Of a stretch of DNA of 64,000 nucleotides, positions 43,253 to 52,012 are shown one piece after another. Each line of letters starts with the position of its first letter. Within the stretch, counting starts at the first letter, position 1. This DNA is from CBDAQA01 sp965198865. Its GTDB lineage: Bacteria; Planctomycetota; Phycisphaerae; Tepidisphaerales; Tepidisphaeraceae. The notes under the pieces are model-generated. The model was not told the DNA's origin. It saw nothing but the letters and a program-made list of their open reading frames with translations, and made no database searches. The stretch lies in the NCBI GenBank assembly GCA_965198865.1, contig CBDAQA010000027.1:26093-90092 (forward strand), given 5' to 3'. Position numbers and translations under genes: made by a program.

Positions 43253-44554
43253 TCACCCCGCGAACCCCACCGACCCCACCTCGCGCTGTCCGGTCGCCAG
43301 CCGGATCGGGTGCTCCCGGTGCACGAAGTACCGCAGCCACGCCAGCGCATGCGCATCGTGCAACAGCGTCGGGCTTGGCCACAGGGCGTCGCGGAGGTCG
43401 GCGATCAGGCCGTGGCAGCGGGGGTGGACCGCCAGCGAAACGCCGCCGTCGGCGGTCATCAGCTTGGCGTTGACGGCGTTGATCGTCTCCTTCACCGCTG
43501 GGTTGGACCGCGGCACGCGCATCACCGGGTTCAGGCAGGCCAGGCGGTTGCGGATGATGATCCAGTCGCTGGTGCCGCTGGTGCTGTCGCGGGCGTTGCC
43601 GGTGGCATCACCGTAGATGTGTACGCGGTTCGTATCCCAGCCCCGCTGTTTCATGCGGGCCAGGAACGTGCTGACGGCCGCGTCGGTCTTCGTGTCGGGC
43701 AGCGCCAATTCGTCCAGCACGTGTACCTGCCCGTCGCGGTGTTGGATCACGCCGCTGCACATGGGGTTGATGTTGAAGTCGAGCGACCAGCACAGCGGCA
43801 GGTCGGGGTCGTACTCGGCGTCCTTCACGTGGACGCGCGGGTCGAAGTCGGGGAACGCCCGCCCGCCGGCCAGGACGAACCGGCCGAGCATCTCCTGCTC
43901 GAACAGCCGCGGGTCCATCCGCCGCCTCGCGCTGGCCACCTCGGCGGCGGGGAGGATGTCGGCGCTGGGCCAGTGGAATGCGGCCCACTCCGGGTCGTCG
44001 CGCTTGCTGGCGAGCTGGTAGAACCGCTCGTACTCCACCTGGGCCGGCCCCTCGACGTCGGGCACGCCGATCAGCCACAGCCACCCGCGCCGGTCGGCCA
44101 GCGCGGGCCGGACGTGGGCGTCGAACGTCCCCGGCCGGCAGTCGGCGTACTCGTCGATCACCCCGCCGTCCCAGCTGACGCCCTCCATCCGCTGCGGCCG
44201 GTCCAGCCCGATCACCCACAGCTCGGCCCCCCTGGTCGTGCGGATTCGCAACTCGCCGTTGGCGACGACCCGCTTCCACTCCGGCCGGATCAGGTCGCAC
44301 AGGTCCTGCCACCAGATCCGCTTCGCCTGGTCGCGCGTCGGCGCCGCGGCGAACAGCCGCGGCGGGAACCCGTGCCACGTCCGCCGGAACAGGCACTCGA
44401 CCAGCTTCCGCTTGGCGATCTCCGTCTTGCCCGATCGCCGCGCCGCCGGCACGACCTTGAACCGGCTCGGGTCGGACCAAAGGCGAAGCTGTTCCGCGTG
44501 CGGCCGCAGCACCGTCCACCGGCGGGTCCAGGTATGGTTGGGCGTGGTCGGCAT
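43253..44554 (-). CDS. Phage terminase large subunit
   Basis: 433 residues. The ATPase has Walker A in PAARRSGKTEIAK (Lys about 43), adenine-side AAAPTRDQAKRIWW and Walker B VIDEYAD (about 131-137). The nuclease domain has LCWSLDFNINPMCSGV (first Asp), HIYGDATGN (second) and LRDALWPSPTLLHDAHA (third acidic group). This is the packaging motor and headful/cos nuclease. The start at the second Met (PTTPNHTW) is preferred over GTG seven codons earlier. Adjacent to MazEF on the other strand. Confidence 0.9.
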   Translation of the reverse strand: MPTTPNHTWTRRWTVLRPHAEQLRLWSDPSRFKVVPAARRSGKTEIAKRKLVECLFRRTWHGFPPRLFAAAPTRDQAKRIWWQDLCDLIRPEWKRVVANGELRIRTTRGAELWVIGLDRPQRMEGVSWDGGVIDEYADCRPGTFDAHVRPALADRRGWLWLIGVPDVEGPAQVEYERFYQLASKRDDPEWAAFHWPSADILPAAEVASARRRMDPRLFEQEMLGRFVLAGGRAFPDFDPRVHVKDAEYDPDLPLCWSLDFNINPMCSGVIQHRDGQVHVLDELALPDTKTDAAVSTFLARMKQRGWDTNRVHIYGDATGNARDSTSGTSDWIIIRNRLACLNPVMRVPRSNPAVKETINAVNAKLMTADGGVSLAVHPRCHGLIADLRDALWPSPTLLHDAHALAWLRYFVHREHPIRLATGQREVGSVGFAG

Positions 44555-44602
44555 AGACGATGGCGATGGAACCACCGCCGTGGCAGTGGTAAGCTCGATC
44601 AG

Positions 44603-44835
44603 ATGAACGCCGTCGAGTTCACCACCGATTTAACCACCTCGCCATCCCGGCGGACGCCGCCGCGCGATTGCCCAGGTCCGGCCGGGTCCGCGTACTCGTT
44701 CTGACCGAAGACGAAGCCACCGATAACGCCGCGGACACCGCCTACACCCTGGGATACGAGCGGGTTCCCGAAGACGTGACGCTGACAGCAGCGGTTTTGC
44801 CGCATTTGGCGGTCGACGCAGGGGACTGGGAATGA
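44603..44835 (+). pseudogene. mazE-like antitoxin gene with a frameshift
   Basis: The start ATG gives MNAVEFTTDL, then the frame must shift by one base near 44630 to reach LAIPADAAARLPRSGRVRVL and ERVPEDVTLTAAVLPHLAV, ending DWE at a TGA that overlaps the toxin start by four bases. The second frame has no start of its own. The AbrB-like N-terminus and the toxin-binding tail are both recognisable, so the antitoxin is broken by one missing base, or there is a sequencing error. Confidence 0.65.
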
Positions 44836-45143
44836 GGCGCGGCGAGGTCTGGTGGGCCGATCTGCCCGCTCCGGTCGGGCGTCGGCCGGTGGTTCTGCTG
44901 TCGCGGGATCGGGCCTACGCCGTTCGGAACGCGATCACCGTCGCGCTCGTAACCACGACGATTCGCCACATCCCCTCTGAGGTCCCGTTGGGTCCGGCCG
45001 ACGGTATGCCCAAGCCATGCGTCGCCAACCTTGACGTGGTGAACACCATCCCCAAGGCAAGCCTCGTTCAGCACATCTGCACGCGCTCGGCGGCGAAGGT
45101 GACGGCGGTCAATCGGACAACCCGTTTTGCCATGGACCTTTAG
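44832..45143 (+). CDS. mazF: MazF/PemK-family mRNA interferase toxin
   Basis: 103 residues. RRGEVWWADLP at the N-terminus, RPVVLLSRDRAY, the Arg in SEVPL, and CVANLDVVNTIPKASL are the MazF fold with its catalytic Arg and Thr region; the end is short (NRTTRFAMDL). It cleaves RNA at short sites and is normally held inactive by MazE. ATGA overlap with the antitoxin gene shows the classical operon arrangement. Confidence 0.85.
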   Translation: MRRGEVWWADLPAPVGRRPVVLLSRDRAYAVRNAITVALVTTTIRHIPSEVPLGPADGMPKPCVANLDVVNTIPKASLVQHICTRSAAKVTAVNRTTRFAMDL

Positions 45144-45596
45144 CCGCGCCGATCTCGCCCGCCGCGCAGCCGGCACGTTCTTGAACAGGCGGGGGGCCGA
45201 TCAAAGATGAATCTGCTCTGCGCGCGGCCGAAGGGGCGTCCAACGGCGCGTCCAGGGTGGTTGGGTGTCGTCCGCATGGCGTGACTGCCCTTGACCATTG
45301 CAAAAGCGATTTGTATTTTAAGAATTTAGCTGAGTAGTTTTTCGCCGTTGCCGTTGGCGGATCCGATCGAATGTTAGCATCTGAATGAAGACCATCGCCT
45401 TCGGCTCAGAGACTGTCTTTTGACCGCTCGGAGTTACGCACTCGCTGGGATGCGAGGCCACGACTAGCCGCGAGCGTGCGGGCCTCGTAGAGGTGCGAAG
45501 TGTCCCAAGACCCTTCGGCATTCGATCGATGGGCACGTGGCCCGTCAGATGCCAAATTCGTGACCCGTGACCCCGTCGACGAAACAGGGAGAGCCG
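45144..45596 (+). other. Long intergenic region before the GloVer gene
   Basis: About 450 bases, lower GC than its surroundings around 45300-45400. Apart from the promoter candidate at 45291-45319, I see no gene here. It would separate the toxin from the next plus-strand gene. Confidence 0.45.
45291..45319 (+). promoter_or_regulatory. Sigma-70-like promoter candidate
   Basis: TTGACC, a 17-base spacer, then TATTTT, in an AT-rich island. It points to the secreted repeat protein 278 bases downstream. Confidence 0.5.
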
Positions 45597-46871
45597 ATGA
45601 AGCCGATCACGTTCGTGTGCGTTCCGATCATCGCCGCAGCCGTGGCCAGCCGGTCGGCCGCAGGGGCCACGCCCACCCTTGTCACCCTGGCGACGTTCAA
45701 CGGCACCGGTAATGGCGCGACGCCCGATGGTGGCCTCACCCTGGCGGGCGGCACGCTCTACGGGACGACCTCTGCCGGGGGCGCCAACGGCGATGGGACC
45801 GTGTTCCAGCTGGGCGGCGGCATCGCCACCACCGTGGCGACCTTCAACGGCGCGGGCAACGGGGCCCAGCCCCTGGTCGGATTGACCGCCGATGCCAGCG
45901 GGAACCTGTACGGGACGACGTCCGTCGGCGGGGCGAGCAACGTCGGCACCGTGTTTGAGGTCGCGGTTGGCAGCAAGACCATCAGCACGCTGGCCACGTT
46001 CACCGACACCGGCGGCAGCGGCAACCGGTCCCTGGGCAGCGTGGTCCTGTACGGAGGCAACGTGTACGGCACCACGCAGCGCGGCGGGCCGTCCGAGTCA
46101 GGCACCGTGTACGAGGTCAAGGCCGGCAGCGGCACCGCCACAAGCCTGGCGACGTTCAACACCAACACCAACGGGTCGGCCCCGAACGGAGACCTCGCCG
46201 TCGATGCCGGGGGCAATCTGTACGGGACGACGTTCTACGGCATTTACGGGACGTCGAGCTACAACAACGGGACCGTCTTCGAGCTCAAGGCCGGTGCGGC
46301 CACGGTCAACACAGTGGCGTCGTTCACCGGCACGGCCAATGGCAACGGGCCCCGTGATGGCTTGGTCGCCGATGCCGCCGGCAACCTGTACGGGGCGACG
46401 GAGAACGGCGGGGCGAACGGCGGCGGGACCGTGTTCGAGATCAAGGTCGCCACGGGCACGATCACCACGCTGGCGACGTTCGGTGGCACGAGCCAACCCT
46501 CGGGAGGCGTCCTCGTCGACTCGGCCGGCAACGTGTTCGGGACGACCCTCTTCGGCGGGGCCAACGGCGACGGGACCGTCTTCGAGGTCAAGGCCGGCAG
46601 CAACGCGATCACCACGTTGGTGACCTTCGCCGGCACGAGCAATGGGTCCAATCCGATCGGCGACCTGATCACCGACGGGGCCGGCGACCTGTTCGGGACG
46701 ACCGAGGGCGGCGGCACCAACGGCGATGGCACGGCGTTCGAGATCACCGCGGCCGGCGTGGCCACGCCCGAGCCGACCAGCCTGTTGTTGGCCGCCGCGG
46801 CCGTCGCCCCACTCGCGATGAGGCGGCGACGCCGGCGGTCGCCGCTGCCGCCGCCGACCGTCACACCGTAA
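45597..46871 (+). CDS. GloVer-type tandem repeat protein with PEP-CTERM signal
   Basis: 424 residues. The signal peptide is about 1-23. Seven or so repeats of about 50 residues share the pattern LYGTTxxGGxxxxGTVFE (for example GNLYGTTSVGG, NGTVFELKAG), the Gloeobacter/Verrucomicrobia extracellular repeat family. It ends TPEPTSLLLAAAAVAPLA and RRRRR, a PEP-CTERM signal. Start at ATG after AGGGAGAGCCG. Surface or matrix protein of host type, sitting inside a phage block on the opposite strand. Confidence 0.85.
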   Translation: MKPITFVCVPIIAAAVASRSAAGATPTLVTLATFNGTGNGATPDGGLTLAGGTLYGTTSAGGANGDGTVFQLGGGIATTVATFNGAGNGAQPLVGLTADASGNLYGTTSVGGASNVGTVFEVAVGSKTISTLATFTDTGGSGNRSLGSVVLYGGNVYGTTQRGGPSESGTVYEVKAGSGTATSLATFNTNTNGSAPNGDLAVDAGGNLYGTTFYGIYGTSSYNNGTVFELKAGAATVNTVASFTGTANGNGPRDGLVADAAGNLYGATENGGANGGGTVFEIKVATGTITTLATFGGTSQPSGGVLVDSAGNVFGTTLFGGANGDGTVFEVKAGSNAITTLVTFAGTSNGSNPIGDLITDGAGDLFGTTEGGGTNGDGTAFEITAAGVATPEPTSLLLAAAAVAPLAMRRRRRRSPLPPPTVTP

Positions 46872-47004
46872 CGACCGCCCTGCGGTCACCGCCGCCGCCA
46901 CGGGCCGCAAGCGTTGCGCAATGTGACGCCGCCGCCCCGAGGCAACTGCCTCAGGACACCCCGTCCTGCCGCCCGACTTCCGATCTTGGTGTACGTTCCC
47001 CCCC

Positions 47005-47250
47005 ATGACCACCCACGAGTTGATCCGCCACCTGTCGACGATGCCTGCTGACCTGCCCGTGCTGATCTGCCAGGAGGGGATCACGTTCGGCGACGACGGC
47101 CACGTCGGCGCCGGCGACTACCTGACGCCGATCGAGCACGTCGAGGTGCTGCCCACCGCCGACGCCGTCGACCGGCGCGTGGTCCGCCAGCGGCAGCCGT
47201 CGGGCGGCGTGAATGGTGGGGCCGTGCTGATCCGCCTGCCGGCGGCGTGA
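47005..47250 (+). CDS. Small conserved-type protein, phage-like
   Basis: 81 residues. MTTHELIRHLSTMPADLPVL resembles the TxxELIxxLxxLPxDxxV start of short phage/prophage proteins of unknown function. It is on the plus strand and convergent with the terminase-small-like gene. Confidence 0.5.
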   Translation: MTTHELIRHLSTMPADLPVLICQEGITFGDDGHVGAGDYLTPIEHVEVLPTADAVDRRVVRQRQPSGGVNGGAVLIRLPAA

Positions 47251-47260
47251 GGCCGACGGC

Positions 47261-47677
47261 TCACGTCGGGTCCAGCACGGGCTCCGGCACGCCCACGGCG
47301 GCGGGCTCCAACGTCTGGCCCAGGTCGTTGCGGCCGAGCCAGATCAGCATCGACCCGTTCATCTTCTCGACGGCCAGGTCCGTCTGCGCCCGGCGGAGCA
47401 CGAAGGTGCGCTTGCCCCGGCCCACGGCCAGCACGCCAGCGTACAGCCTGCGCACCTCTTCCGCGGACAAGCCGAACCGGTCGGCGATCTCCGTATCGGT
47501 GCAGCCGACGTAGGCGTACGACTCCACCGTCGCGCTGGTCGGACGCGGCGGGTCGCCGGGGTCGACGACGGTCGCCACGACCCGCTGCACGTCATCGCCC
47601 GCCACCCGCCGTCGCAGCAGCGCCGCCGTGGCGGCCGCCAGCAGCGTCAGCAGCGGCCAATGTGGGGCGGCGGGCAT
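47261..47677 (-). CDS. Terminase-small-subunit-like HTH protein
   Basis: 138 residues. After a hydrophobic N-terminus (WPLLTLLAAATAALLRR) comes YVGCTDTEIADRFGLSAEEV, a helix-turn-helix, then RRAQTDLAVEKMNGSMLIWL and GRNDLGQT, a pattern common in proteins encoded beside phage terminases. It would recognise packaging DNA. Lying 11 bases after the ABC/GNAT gene and reading in the same direction. The hydrophobic N-terminus is atypical, so the true start may be internal. Confidence 0.55.
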   Translation of the reverse strand: MPAAPHWPLLTLLAAATAALLRRRVAGDDVQRVVATVVDPGDPPRPTSATVESYAYVGCTDTEIADRFGLSAEEVRRLYAGVLAVGRGKRTFVLRRAQTDLAVEKMNGSMLIWLGRNDLGQTLEPAAVGVPEPVLDPT

Positions 47678-47688
47678 CGTCGTGGGTC

Positions 47689-48837
47689 TCAGGGCGGGAC
47701 GCGGAGGCCGAACCGCCGGGCCTCGTCCGGCCGGGCCGGGCCGACGTACTCGAACCCGGCCGTCAGTCGGTCGATGGCGGCCGTGCGCCGCAGGGCCGTG
47801 AACCGACCCGCCCGGCCCGCGCCGGCCAACGAGGGCTTTCGCGATAATCGCCATAACGGCGAACGGGCCCGGTGCGCGATCATCGCCGGGTGGCTGGTCG
47901 TGCTCGTGTAGGGCCGGCCCGTGGCGCGGTAGAGCGACGCGACGAACGCGCTCATCGCCTGGCCGATGCCGACGCCCTGGTAGTCGGGCAGGCAGACCGT
48001 GCGGTGCTCGCGCCAGCCCGGGCGCGTCGGGTGCGGGAACGGCAGCACGGCCGTGAACGCCGCCGGCTGTCCCTCGGCGGTCGCCACGTAGCACGCCGAC
48101 GCCGGGTTGAGGTTTCCGCTCAGATAGTGATGCGGCTTGAAGGTCGGCCAGTCGGCCCGCGTGCCCCGCGCAATCTCCAGCTCGATCGGTGGCCGTCGCC
48201 TGCCCACCTCCCTGGTGGCGTCGGCCACCTGCAGGCGGTTGAGGTGCGGCTCGTACACCCAATCGGGGTCGAGCCAGTCCAGCACATCATAGTGGCAGGT
48301 GACGGCCACGAACTGTAGCTGATGCGCCCGCACGGTTCGCGCCACTGCCGCCGACCCGATCTGGGCGACGGTGCGATCCACCACGGACGAGTACTCGTCG
48401 ACGACCCGCATCTGCCCGTCGACGCACGACTCGGCCAGCGTGCGCGCCAGGTTCGCCCGGAACTGCTGGCCGTTGCTCAGGCAGTGGAACGGCCGCACCC
48501 ACGCCGGCGGGCTGGAGAAGCCGACGCTGCTCAGCAGCCCCACGACCTGCTTGATCGTCAGCTGCAGCGGGAAGCCGTCGACGATGCTGCGGTCGGCGTG
48601 CCACGGGTGGCCGGCCGTCAGGTGCTCGCCGAACAGCTCGGCCGCCACGGTCGACTTCCCGCTGCCGCTCGGCCCGACGATCACGCCGACGTGCCACTGG
48701 CCCGGCAGGTCGAGCGCGACGTCCCACGACTGTTCGCTGACCGGCGTCGGCGGCACGTCGAACATCCCCAGCACCTGCCGCAGCCGCGCCGTGGGCACCA
48801 CGGCGACCGAGCGGGTGATGTGTTTGGTCAGGCGCAT
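47689..48837 (-). CDS. ABC-type ATPase fused to a GNAT-like acetyltransferase (phage)
   Basis: 382 residues. The N-terminal half is an ABC ATPase: Walker A GPSGSGKSTV (about 55-64), signature-like CLSNGQQFRANLARTL (Q of LSGGQ kept), Walker B MRVVDEYSSVVDR, and a switch His in VTCHYDVLDWL. There is no membrane domain. The C-terminal half (about 225-380) contains YLSGNLNPASACYVAT and DYQGVGIGQAMSAFVAS, a GNAT acetyl-CoA loop. Similar fusions occur in phages beside ParB-like genes and are thought to act on DNA, Mom being a GNAT-type base-modifying enzyme. Role here is inference. Confidence 0.75.
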   Translation of the reverse strand: MRLTKHITRSVAVVPTARLRQVLGMFDVPPTPVSEQSWDVALDLPGQWHVGVIVGPSGSGKSTVAAELFGEHLTAGHPWHADRSIVDGFPLQLTIKQVVGLLSSVGFSSPPAWVRPFHCLSNGQQFRANLARTLAESCVDGQMRVVDEYSSVVDRTVAQIGSAAVARTVRAHQLQFVAVTCHYDVLDWLDPDWVYEPHLNRLQVADATREVGRRRPPIELEIARGTRADWPTFKPHHYLSGNLNPASACYVATAEGQPAAFTAVLPFPHPTRPGWREHRTVCLPDYQGVGIGQAMSAFVASLYRATGRPYTSTTSHPAMIAHRARSPLWRLSRKPSLAGAGRAGRFTALRRTAAIDRLTAGFEYVGPARPDEARRFGLRVPP

Positions 48838-48984
48838 TGTCTTCCGAAGGTGGCCTGGGGGCATCGCCGCGGTCGGCGCGTCGGTCGCCTTCCCTTTCTC
48901 ATTGCGATCGCGACAATCTGCCCCTCGTGGGTGCGGCGGCAGTCAGGGGGCAGTGACGTGACGGACGGGACCGGGCGGGCTGGC

Positions 48985-49488
48985 ATGGATCGGATCACGC
49001 ATGTGTTGTTCTACAAACACATGCACGGCTTGGTTTCCGATCTGTCTTTTGGGTCCGACACCTTCGGTCGAGACGCCTCGGATTGGATTCAAGACGTCGG
49101 GTACCCTTCGGTCCGGAACGAAATCAACAAGGGTACGCAGGTTTGGATTTACCGGAACACCGCCGAAGATCTTGTCGGTTTTGGTTCGTTAGGCGTGACC
49201 CGGTGGAATTTTCAGGGCTCACGGCAGGCGATCCAGTACATTCCGATGTTGGCCGTGACCGAGAACCAGCAGGGCCGGCCGGTCGAAACATCTGGAAGTC
49301 CGAAGTACTGTCGTCAAATACTTTCGCACATCCTGGACGAAGCGGAAAAACGCCTCGCAACAAGTGGCTTCGTGGGCCTGTCGGTTCTTCCAAGTAACGC
49401 CAAGGCCATCAGCCTGTACGAGCAAGCCGGATTTGAATGGCTGACAGAGGATCGGGAAGCAGGCCGAATGCTGCTGCGGATTGGATGA
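48985..49488 (+). CDS. GNAT-family N-acetyltransferase
   Basis: 167 residues. AEDLVGFGSLGV, AIQYIPMLAV, EAEKRLATSGFVGLSVLPSN and AKAISLYEQAGFEWLTE follow the GNAT fold, although the usual RGxGxG loop is weak. The base composition is visibly lower in GC than adjacent phage and host genes, suggesting recent acquisition. Plus strand, opposite to the phage genes. Confidence 0.75.
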   Translation: MDRITHVLFYKHMHGLVSDLSFGSDTFGRDASDWIQDVGYPSVRNEINKGTQVWIYRNTAEDLVGFGSLGVTRWNFQGSRQAIQYIPMLAVTENQQGRPVETSGSPKYCRQILSHILDEAEKRLATSGFVGLSVLPSNAKAISLYEQAGFEWLTEDREAGRMLLRIG

Positions 49489-49895
49489 GATCTCTCTACG
49501 TCATTGAGCGGCGGGACAGACAGTATCCGTCAAAAGAGCGGCTTGCGCTTCCCAAAAGCACTGTTCGGGTCGGAAATCCGACGCACGATCGCCATCTCGC
49601 GCTCGCCAAGGCAAACTTCATCACGACCGATGGCTGCGATCGATCGGGTCGACGCACTTCGTCCCCCGCCGAATACAGCCGTGATCACCCGACGGAGCGG
49701 TGAGGCATCCGCACAGTTGTGCTGGGCAACAATGGGTGGGGGGGACAGCATGGTGCGGCCTTTGTCTGACACTGAGAATATTCGGCTACACCTTCGATGA
49801 AGTCAAGACGAAATCGGCGTGGGACCTTCTAGTGCTGCCGCGCAGCCATCCGCCAGCGTCATTTAAACGTGTAATTGAAAATGGGTTAGAGTGGC
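49489..49895 (+). other. Lower-GC intergenic stretch
   Basis: About 400 bases between the GNAT and the ParB-like gene end. Short frames exist but none has a ribosome site or family resemblance. Together with the GNAT gene it forms an island of atypical composition. Confidence 0.4.
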
Positions 49896-50417
49896 CTACC
49901 CCACCACCGCCTTGCACGCCAGCCCTTCGTCGGCGAACCGCTCCAGCAGTTCCGCTTGGTGCCCTTCCCCATCGCACGTCACGACGACCAGCCACTTCTC
50001 CGGCCCCAGCGACAACGATGGTGGCGGCTCGTCTGATGGGACGCTCACGATCTCGTCGAGCTCGGCCGCGGTGAACCCCACGTCGCCCACGGCCGGGTCG
50101 GCCAGGGTGGCGGCCAGCATCTCCGCATCCCACTCGGCCAGCTCGGCCGTGCGGTTGTCGGCGATCGCGTAGGCCGACAGGTCCGCCCCGGCCAGGTCCG
50201 ACCGGACCGCGGCGATCGTCTCCCAGCCCAACGCCCGCGCCGCGGCCAGCGTGCCGTTGCCGGCCCGCACCACGTTGGTTGCATCCACTACGATCGGCTT
50301 CTGCTGACCGAACCGCCGCAGCGAGGCCGTGATCTGCTCCAGGTTCCGATCGCCGTGCTTGCGGGCGTTGGCCGGGTCGGGCGAGAGGCTTGCGATCGGG
50401 AGGTGCTCGATGTTCAT
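49896..50417 (-). CDS. ParB-like N-terminal domain protein (phage)
   Basis: 173 residues. IASLSPDPANARKHGDRNLE, IVVDATNVVRAGNGTLAAAR and AIADNRTAELAEWD are the ParB/Spo0J nuclease-like fold (CTP-binding class), truncated after it. There is no HTH, so it is not a partition protein. In phage genomes such proteins neighbour terminases and DNA-modification enzymes. Acts on DNA or as an NTP switch by inference. Confidence 0.8.
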   Translation of the reverse strand: MNIEHLPIASLSPDPANARKHGDRNLEQITASLRRFGQQKPIVVDATNVVRAGNGTLAAARALGWETIAAVRSDLAGADLSAYAIADNRTAELAEWDAEMLAATLADPAVGDVGFTAAELDEIVSVPSDEPPPSLSLGPEKWLVVVTCDGEGHQAELLERFADEGLACKAVVG

Positions 50418-50527
50418 CTTGGGCCAGTTTTCCGAGTTGGGAGTTCCGCGTTGGGAGTCAATTTGGACGGAGGGGGGGGCGGTTGTGGTCGACTCTGAAC
50501 TCAGAACTCAGCGCTCACGACCCATCC

Positions 50528-50938
50528 TCACGCCGCCGTCGGCCCCGTCGCCTGCGGCATCCGGGCTACGGCGTCGAGCCGCTTGATGCCCGCCTTGTAG
50601 AGCTGCATGTCGGCGTAGACCGACGCCTTCAGCGCCAGGTACCGGTTGCCGGCGTAGTCGACGTAGCTGACGCCGGCCCGGCTGCCGTAGAGCCAGCAGC
50701 CGGCGATCACGCCCGCCCAGTAGGCGACGATCGGCTGGGCGACCGACGACGCGGCCAGCGGCACCGCGTACGGCCCGCCGGCGAAGAAGGCGTCGACCTC
50801 GCCGTCCGCGTACGCCAGCGCCGCCGCCACGCGGTCGCCGTCGGCCGGCCCGCCCGGCGTGCCGGTCTGGAACAGCGTCCAAGCCGCCACGTCGGACGGG
50901 CCGAAGATCGCCTCGATGTCGGACTGTTGCGCGTACAT
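50528..50938 (-). CDS. DUF1320 / Mu gp36-like head-completion protein
   Basis: 136 residues. YAQQSDIEAIFGPSDVAAWT, AAALAYADGEVDAFFAGG and VAYWAGVIAGCWLYG match DUF1320, the Mu gp36-type connector protein. Start ATG (a second ATG is one codon earlier) behind GGAGGTG. Found upstream of the terminase here, whereas in Mu the gene lies downstream of the capsid gene; the order is rearranged. Confidence 0.8.
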   Translation of the reverse strand: MYAQQSDIEAIFGPSDVAAWTLFQTGTPGGPADGDRVAAALAYADGEVDAFFAGGPYAVPLAASSVAQPIVAYWAGVIAGCWLYGSRAGVSYVDYAGNRYLALKASVYADMQLYKAGIKRLDAVARMPQATGPTAA

Positions 50939-50969
50939 CATCACCTCCGGCGAAAGTTCTGATATGGAA

Positions 50970-51034
50970 ATCTTGAACATCGAAACGGGCGCACTGGCAT
51001 CCGCCGGCCATGCGATCGTTTCGATGTTCGAGAT
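50970..51034 (+). repeat. Inverted repeat spacer
   Basis: ATCTTGAACATCGAAACG pairs with CGTTTCGATGTTCGAGAT, one G-T. In the gap between the DUF1320 gene start and the next minus-strand gene end. Confidence 0.65.
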
Positions 51035-51056
51035 GTCACCCTTCGATATTGCCGCC

Positions 51057-51449
51057 TCAGCGGACCCTGGCCCCGCCGAACACGCTGAGCACGGCGGTCC
51101 CCGATGCCACCTTGGCCCACAGCTGGATCGCGACCGCAGCCCCGCAGTCGACATCGACCCAGGCGCTGCTGTCGGCCGGCAACTGGTGCGGGCCCGGCGT
51201 GCTGCTGACGCACTTGCTGGTGGCCGTCGCGAAGTCGTTCCCGCCCAGGTAGTCCAGCCAACCGCCGGCGTCGTGCAGCTTGCGGACGATGACGAAGTCC
51301 GCCGTCGTGGCCGACCCGGCGGCGCTGCGCAGCTCGAAGCTGACGTCGTGGTCCAGCCCCGCCAGCGACACCGTCGCCAGCAGCGTCAGCGTCGTGCCGA
51401 CCGTCACGTTGTTCGCCTGGAAGGGGATCGCGCCGGGCATGGTGGACAC
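51057..51449 (-). CDS. Small beta-rich phage protein, unknown
   Basis: 130 residues. It has a GTG start with an internal ATG three codons in. The body is Ala/Thr/Val-rich (VTVGTTLTLLATVSLAGLD, ELRSAAGSATTADFVIV) with no family seen. Its position among head genes suggests a structural or adhesion role. The gap after it is a palindromic spacer. Confidence 0.5.
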   Translation of the reverse strand: MSTMPGAIPFQANNVTVGTTLTLLATVSLAGLDHDVSFELRSAAGSATTADFVIVRKLHDAGGWLDYLGGNDFATATSKCVSSTPGPHQLPADSSAWVDVDCGAAVAIQLWAKVASGTAVLSVFGGARVR

Positions 51450-51475
51450 CGATCGGTTTGGGTAGAAGGCGGAGG

Positions 51476-51676
51476 ATGGAGCCGAACTTTGACCGGACCG
51501 ACCGAAAGATCGGGCGGAAGCGATTGCCGCAGGGGTACGTCGCCGTGCTCGACGACCGCGAACAGACCGGTGCTGAAGATCGGCAGGGCATCCACCACAA
51601 GCGGGTCGATCTCTTCGGGCCAGCGTCGGTGCTGGAGCAGGCCGCGATCTTCGGCGTCGGAGATGCGAGTCCCTAG
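51476..51676 (+). CDS. Tentative short gene on the opposite strand
   Basis: 66 codons from ATG behind GGAGG: MEPNFDRTDRKIGRKRLPQG. No family. It may be a chance frame in a GC-rich region. Confidence 0.25.
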   Translation: MEPNFDRTDRKIGRKRLPQGYVAVLDDREQTGAEDRQGIHHKRVDLFGPASVLEQAAIFGVGDASP

Positions 51677-51990
51677 CTGTCCCCGCTTCCCGGGCCCGCC
51701 GATCGCCCCAGCGGGTTTTGGGAGAACCGCAATTGGCAGGGCCGGCAGATCCTAAACTCGAACGTCTTGGCGACCGCGTCCTCCAGGTCCTCGGCCGGGA
51801 CGTCCCTCATCTCCTCCAGCAGCTGCGCCAGCGTGCGGTCGAAGTCGGCCTCCTCGAGGTCGTCCTGCGTGATGTCCGGCGGCGAGGGGTCGGCAGCCAC
51901 CTCGATGCGAACGCGGTAGTGGTCGTTTCGAGGAATGAAGCGACCGCAGCGGTCGCAGAGGACGCGAGTATGGCCGGCCATGGCGGACAT
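51673..51990 (-). CDS. Zinc-ribbon protein of planctomycete type
   Basis: 105 residues (start could be Met4). HTRVLCDRCGRFIPRNDHYR and, 60 residues on, FRICRPCQLRFSQNPLG give two CxxC halves around an acidic helical insert (DITQDDLEEADFDRTLAQLL). Similar small proteins, with the same spacing, are widespread in Planctomycetes by my recollection, so this may be host rather than phage. Role unknown. Confidence 0.6.
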   Translation of the reverse strand: MSAMAGHTRVLCDRCGRFIPRNDHYRVRIEVAADPSPPDITQDDLEEADFDRTLAQLLEEMRDVPAEDLEDAVAKTFEFRICRPCQLRFSQNPLGRSAGPGSGDS

Positions 51991-52012
51991 CATACCGCCC
52001 ATCGAAGCGGCC

